Source: Gammaproteobacteria bacterium (lineage in GTDB: Bacteria > Pseudomonadota > Gammaproteobacteria > Ga0077536). From it: a DNA stretch of 64,000 nucleotides. The position numbers were made by a program, and so were the translations under genes. The notes beneath the pieces were generated by a model. That model made no database searches, was not told the DNA's origin, and saw nothing but the letters and a program-made list of their open reading frames with translations. Positions within the stretch are counted from its first letter, which is position 1; every line of letters starts with the position of its first letter. Shown here in pieces: positions 60,862 to 64,000 of the stretch. Location of the stretch: contig JACKNG010000009.1 of assembly GCA_024235015.1 (NCBI GenBank), positions 1 through 64,000 on the forward strand, in the 5' to 3' direction.

Positions 60862-61875
60862 TCATATCATCTGCTCGCCGCCGCCACCGCCGCCGAGGCT
60901 GATGGTGCCCTCGTCGGCGAGGCGCCGCGCGATGGTCAGGATTTCCTTCTGCGCGCCCTCGACCTCGGACAGCTTGACCGGGCCCTTGGCATCGAGGTCG
61001 TCGCGCAGCATCTCCGCCGCGCGCTGCGACATGTTGTTGAAGATCTTGTCCTTGATGGCCTCGTCGGTGCCTTTCAACGCCAGCACCAGGTTGTCGGTCG
61101 AGACCTCGCGCAGCAGTGCCTGCACGCCGCGGTCGTCGATGTCGACGAGGTTCTCGAAGGTGAACATCAGGTCCTGGATACGCTCGGCGAGGTCGGCGTC
61201 GAGCTCGGTGATGCGCTCGCTGATCTTGGCTTCCACGCTGCGATCGATGAAGTTGAGGATCTCGGCCGCACACTTGATGCCGCCCATCGACGACTGCTGG
61301 CCACCGGCGCCACCGCGCAACTGCTGCTCGAGCATCTCGTTCAGTTCCTTCATCGCCGCCGGCTGGATGCCCTCCATGGTGGCGATGCGCATGAGCAGGT
61401 CGGCGCGGGTGTTCTCGGGCAGCAGGCTGAGGACCTCGGCCGACTGGTCGCTGTCGAGGAAGGACAGCACGATGGCGATGATCTGCGGGTGCTCGAAACG
61501 GATCAGCTCGACGATGGCCCGCGCGTCCATCCACTTGAGCGCTTCCAGGCCCTTGGTGTTACCGCCGAGCAGGATGCGGTCGATCATGCTCGTCGCCTTG
61601 TCCTCGCCGAGCGCATTGGTGAGCACGTTGCGAATGAAGTCCTCGTTGCCGATGCCGATGCCGGTGTGCTCGCGCACCGACTGGATGAACTCGTCGACCG
61701 AGGTCTTGACGTTCGACGGCGAGACCACTTCCAGGCCCGACATGGCGACACCGATCTTCTGCACTTCGCGCGGCCCGAGATGTTTCATCACCTCGGCCGC
61801 CGACGCCTCGCCGATGACCATGAGGAAGATCGCCGCCTTCTCGGCGCCGTCCATACCCTTGCTCGCTTCAGCCAT
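60862..61875 (-). CDS. fliG: flagellar switch protein FliG
   Basis: A 337-aa C-ring protein. The N-terminal FliF-binding domain (GAEKAAIFLMVIGEASAAEV), the middle ARM domain with EHPQIIAIVLSFLDSDQSAE, and the C-terminal torque domain (LMFTFENLVDIDDRGVQALL, FNNMSQRAAEMLRDDLDAKG) are complete, including the charged helix that meets MotC. Confidence 0.97.
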   Translation of the reverse strand: MAEASKGMDGAEKAAIFLMVIGEASAAEVMKHLGPREVQKIGVAMSGLEVVSPSNVKTSVDEFIQSVREHTGIGIGNEDFIRNVLTNALGEDKATSMIDRILLGGNTKGLEALKWMDARAIVELIRFEHPQIIAIVLSFLDSDQSAEVLSLLPENTRADLLMRIATMEGIQPAAMKELNEMLEQQLRGGAGGQQSSMGGIKCAAEILNFIDRSVEAKISERITELDADLAERIQDLMFTFENLVDIDDRGVQALLREVSTDNLVLALKGTDEAIKDKIFNNMSQRAAEMLRDDLDAKGPVKLSEVEGAQKEILTIARRLADEGTISLGGGGGGEQMI

Positions 61876-61923
61876 GTGATGCTCCGCTGCCGAATGAGGT
61901 GACCGACGTGATCATGGCGGCGA

Positions 61924-63630
61924 TCAATCGCCGCCGACCCAACCCTTGATGACCTGGGCGGCGATCTTGGGGTCCTGGTTCACGAACTGCTTGACCTGGT
62001 CGATGCTCGGATCGATGTCGGACGATGCCAGCAGGGGCTGGCCAGGCTGGACGCCCGGCAGGGCCGCCTGCCCGCCACTGGCCGCGCCGCCGGCCGGCAG
62101 CACCTCGCCGTCGCGCGCTTCGCCCAACTGGCCCGCCGCGCCGGCCACCGCCAGCGGCTTGCTCATGAGCGACTTCACCGTCGGCCGGATGACGCCGAAC
62201 AGTACGAACAACGCGAACAGCCCGCCCAGCACCTGCTTGCCCACGCTCCACACCCAGGGCTGCTGCCAGATTGGCGGCTCGGGCAGGGGCTCGGCGGCCG
62301 GCGGGGTGTGGAAATCGGCGTTGGTCACGCTGACCGAGTCGCCGCGCGCGGCGTCGAAACCGATCGCTTCCTTGACCAGCTTCTCGATGCGGGCGAGCTG
62401 CTCGGCGTCGAGACCGGCGGCCGCCGCGGGCGCGCTGGCCGCGTCGTCGGCGGCGGTCTCCGCGGCGCCGTCGGCCGCCGCCGTCGGGGCGGGGTTGCGC
62501 ACCACCACCGCGACCGACAGGCGCCGTACCGTGCCGGTCGCCGGGCGGGTATGGCTGATGGTGCGGTCGAGCTCGTAGTTGCGCGTGGTCTGGCTGCGGC
62601 GGTTGCCATTGGCAGCGGCGCTGGCAGTGGTGGCCTGCTGGCCGGTACCGTCGGCGGCGCCGACCTGCTCGGGTGCCGTGGCCGCGGCCGGCGGCTCGTT
62701 GCTGAGCGCGCCGGGCACGCCGCCGGGGCCACCGCCGCCGCGGCGTTCTTCCTCGATCAGGTTTTCGCTGCGCACCGCCGGCAGGTCGGGGTTGAAGCTC
62801 TCGCGGGTCTGCTCGGTGGTGGTGAAGTCGATGTCGGCGGTGACCTGGGCGCGCACGCCGTCGGGCCCGACCAGCGGCATCAGGATGGCCTCGATGCGAT
62901 CGACGAAGCTTTCCTCGAGGCGCCGCGTGTACTCGAAGCGCTTGGCCGAGAGCACCAGTTCGTCACTGCCGCCGGCGGTGTCGGTGAGCAGGTTGCCCTG
63001 CTGGTCGATGACGGTGACCTGGTCGGGCGACATCGACGGCACGCTGGCCGAAACCATGTGCACGATGGCGCCGACCTGGTGCGGCTCGAGGCGCCGGCCG
63101 TTGTAGAGATCGACGATGACCGAGGCCGTCGGCTCGCGCCGCGTCCGGCTGAACGCCGACTGCTTGGGCACCGCGAGGTGGACGCGCGCGGCGCGCACGT
63201 TGTTGATGTGGGCGATCGAGCGCGACAGCTCGCCCTCGATGGCGCGCTGGTAGCGCGCCTGCTCGAGGAACTGGCTGGTGCCGAAGCCCTGCTCCTGCTC
63301 GAGCATCTCGAAGCCCATGCCGGCGCTGCGCGGCAGGCCGGCGGCGGCCAGCTTGAGGCGCGCGTCGTGAACCTTGTCGGCGGCGACCAGGATGGCGCCA
63401 CCGTTGGCGTCCATGCGGTAGGGGATCGCGTTCGACTGCAGGGCGTCGACGACCTGCGACAGATCGCGCTCGGAGAGATCGGTGTAGAGCACCGTGTATT
63501 CCGGGGTACGCGCCCACAGGGCGACGTAGAGGCCGAGTGCCACGCTCGCCGCCAGCGCCACCATGACGCCGGCCTGGCGCAGCAGGAGCAGGAGGGAAGC
63601 CTGGGGATTGATGGCGAGCGCTTCAGCCAT
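61924..63630 (-). CDS. fliF: flagellar MS-ring protein FliF
   Basis: A 568-aa membrane protein with an N-terminal helix (AGVMVALAASVALGLYVALW) and a C-terminal helix (LGGLFALFVLFGVIRPTVKS). Ring-building motifs are GFEMLEQEQGFGTSQFLEQA and RYQRAIEGELSRSIAHINNV. A Gly/Pro/Ala-rich insert lies about residues 290-345. The C-terminal tail SIDQVKQFVNQDPKIAAQVI binds FliG. Confidence 0.96.
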   Translation of the reverse strand: MAEALAINPQASLLLLLRQAGVMVALAASVALGLYVALWARTPEYTVLYTDLSERDLSQVVDALQSNAIPYRMDANGGAILVAADKVHDARLKLAAAGLPRSAGMGFEMLEQEQGFGTSQFLEQARYQRAIEGELSRSIAHINNVRAARVHLAVPKQSAFSRTRREPTASVIVDLYNGRRLEPHQVGAIVHMVSASVPSMSPDQVTVIDQQGNLLTDTAGGSDELVLSAKRFEYTRRLEESFVDRIEAILMPLVGPDGVRAQVTADIDFTTTEQTRESFNPDLPAVRSENLIEEERRGGGGPGGVPGALSNEPPAAATAPEQVGAADGTGQQATTASAAANGNRRSQTTRNYELDRTISHTRPATGTVRRLSVAVVVRNPAPTAAADGAAETAADDAASAPAAAAGLDAEQLARIEKLVKEAIGFDAARGDSVSVTNADFHTPPAAEPLPEPPIWQQPWVWSVGKQVLGGLFALFVLFGVIRPTVKSLMSKPLAVAGAAGQLGEARDGEVLPAGGAASGGQAALPGVQPGQPLLASSDIDPSIDQVKQFVNQDPKIAAQVIKGWVGGD

Positions 63631-63677
63631 GGTCGGATAGGTCCGCGGGGTTCAGTTCGAGGGTGAATCGGCCGCCT

Positions 63678-64000
63678 TCACAGCGGCATGTTCATGATGT
63701 CCTGGTAGGCCGAGACGAGGCGGTTGCGCACCTGCGTCGCGGCCTGGAAGGAGATGTTGGCCTTCTGGATCGAGATCATCACGTCGGCCAGCTCGACACC
63801 CTGCTCACCGCGCTCGAAGCGCGTCGACAGCTCCGCGGCGCGCTGCTGGTTGGTGTTGACGGTGTCGATGGCGTTGCGCAGCAGGGCCGTGAAATCGGTG
63901 GTCGACGCCGGCGCCGCGGCGCGGGTCTCGACGCCCTGGGCCTGCGAGGCCAGGGCGCGCATGCGGGCCAGGACGGCATCGGCATTGATTGCATCGACGG
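63678..64000 (-). CDS. fliE: flagellar hook-basal body protein FliE (5' end outside window)
   Basis: The C-terminal 106 residues of FliE: INADAVLARMRALASQAQG at the visible start, then DFTALLRNAIDTVNTNQQRA, VELADVMISIQKANISFQAA and the end VRNRLVSAYQDIMNMPL. The reading frame continues beyond the right window edge, so the true start is not seen; ATG 63962 is internal. It joins the rod to the MS ring and opens the fliE-J operon, whose promoter must lie further right. Confidence 0.93.
   Translation of the reverse strand, partial: VDAINADAVLARMRALASQAQGVETRAAAPASTTDFTALLRNAIDTVNTNQQRAAELSTRFERGEQGVELADVMISIQKANISFQAATQVRNRLVSAYQDIMNMPL

Noticed and set aside
58923..60902. A 659-aa plus-strand frame
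   Set aside because: It is antisense to fliI and fliH, both of which are certain from motifs and operon position.

Overview
The window comes from a high-GC, polarly flagellated, probably environmental gammaproteobacterium. The main evidence is the right half (about 36.8-64 kb). It carries fliE-F-G-H-I-J, fliK, fliL-M-N-O-P-Q-R, flhB-flhA-flhF-fleN-fliA and cheY-cheZ-cheA-cheB-motC-motD-parC-parP-cheW-DUF2802 in the order known from Pseudomonas and its relatives, almost all on the minus strand with many 4-bp ATGA overlaps. The species cannot be named from the sequence alone.

Layout. (1) 1-1.35 kb: the edge of an integron gene-cassette array. Two complete attC sites share a nearly identical core and flank a cassette with a 208-aa hypothetical protein; no integrase is in view. 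(2) 1.4-9.2 kb: catabolic genes (MaoC-like dehydratase, two SDRs, a CYP153-type P450 with its [2Fe-2S] ferredoxin, an N-acyl-D-amino-acid deacylase, an aldo/keto reductase and a cupin). (3) 9.6-13.7 kb: an MFS transporter and a cyanide-insensitive bd oxidase operon (cioA-cioB plus a 37-aa DUF2474 microprotein). (4) 14-31.9 kb: three acyl-CoA dehydrogenases, phosphatases, VOC and GST proteins, a large sensor histidine kinase, a ModE-like regulator, a PAS-GGDEF cyclase, a DUF2182/DUF1326 pair, a crotonase, a cytochrome b561 and membrane proteins. (5) 32-36.7 kb: an AraC regulator, then a block of visibly lower GC. The block holds an isoprenylcysteine-methyltransferase-like gene, a split hypothetical and a GST-like gene, all on the minus strand, and a truncated attC of the same family as at the left edge. 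It lies between duplicated flanks of a tRNA-Ser(GGA) gene; a broken second tRNA-Ser copy is also present. (6) 36.8-64 kb: the chemotaxis and flagellar cluster, interrupted by a UDP-glucuronate decarboxylase gene on the opposite strand.

How the parts work together. FliE-R, FlhA and FlhB build the basal body, C-ring and export gate. FlhF and FleN set the number and place of flagella, and FliA directs late genes. CheY/Z/A/B/W form the signalling core. ParC and ParP, inserted between motD and cheW, are expected to place chemosensory arrays at the pole. Clear -24/-12 (sigma-54) promoters precede fliL and fliK. A third candidate points the other way, toward the decarboxylase gene, and could tie that sugar-nucleotide enzyme to flagellar control. 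The left and middle parts suggest aerobic use of alkanes or fatty acids.

The most unusual non-coding content is a set of dispersed palindromic elements. One family has a GGTGTC-N-GACACC head and a partly conserved tail; another is a pair of long hairpins containing GACAGTATACTTT; a third is a three-unit 29-30 bp direct repeat. All lie between genes, and no transposase that could mobilise them is in view.
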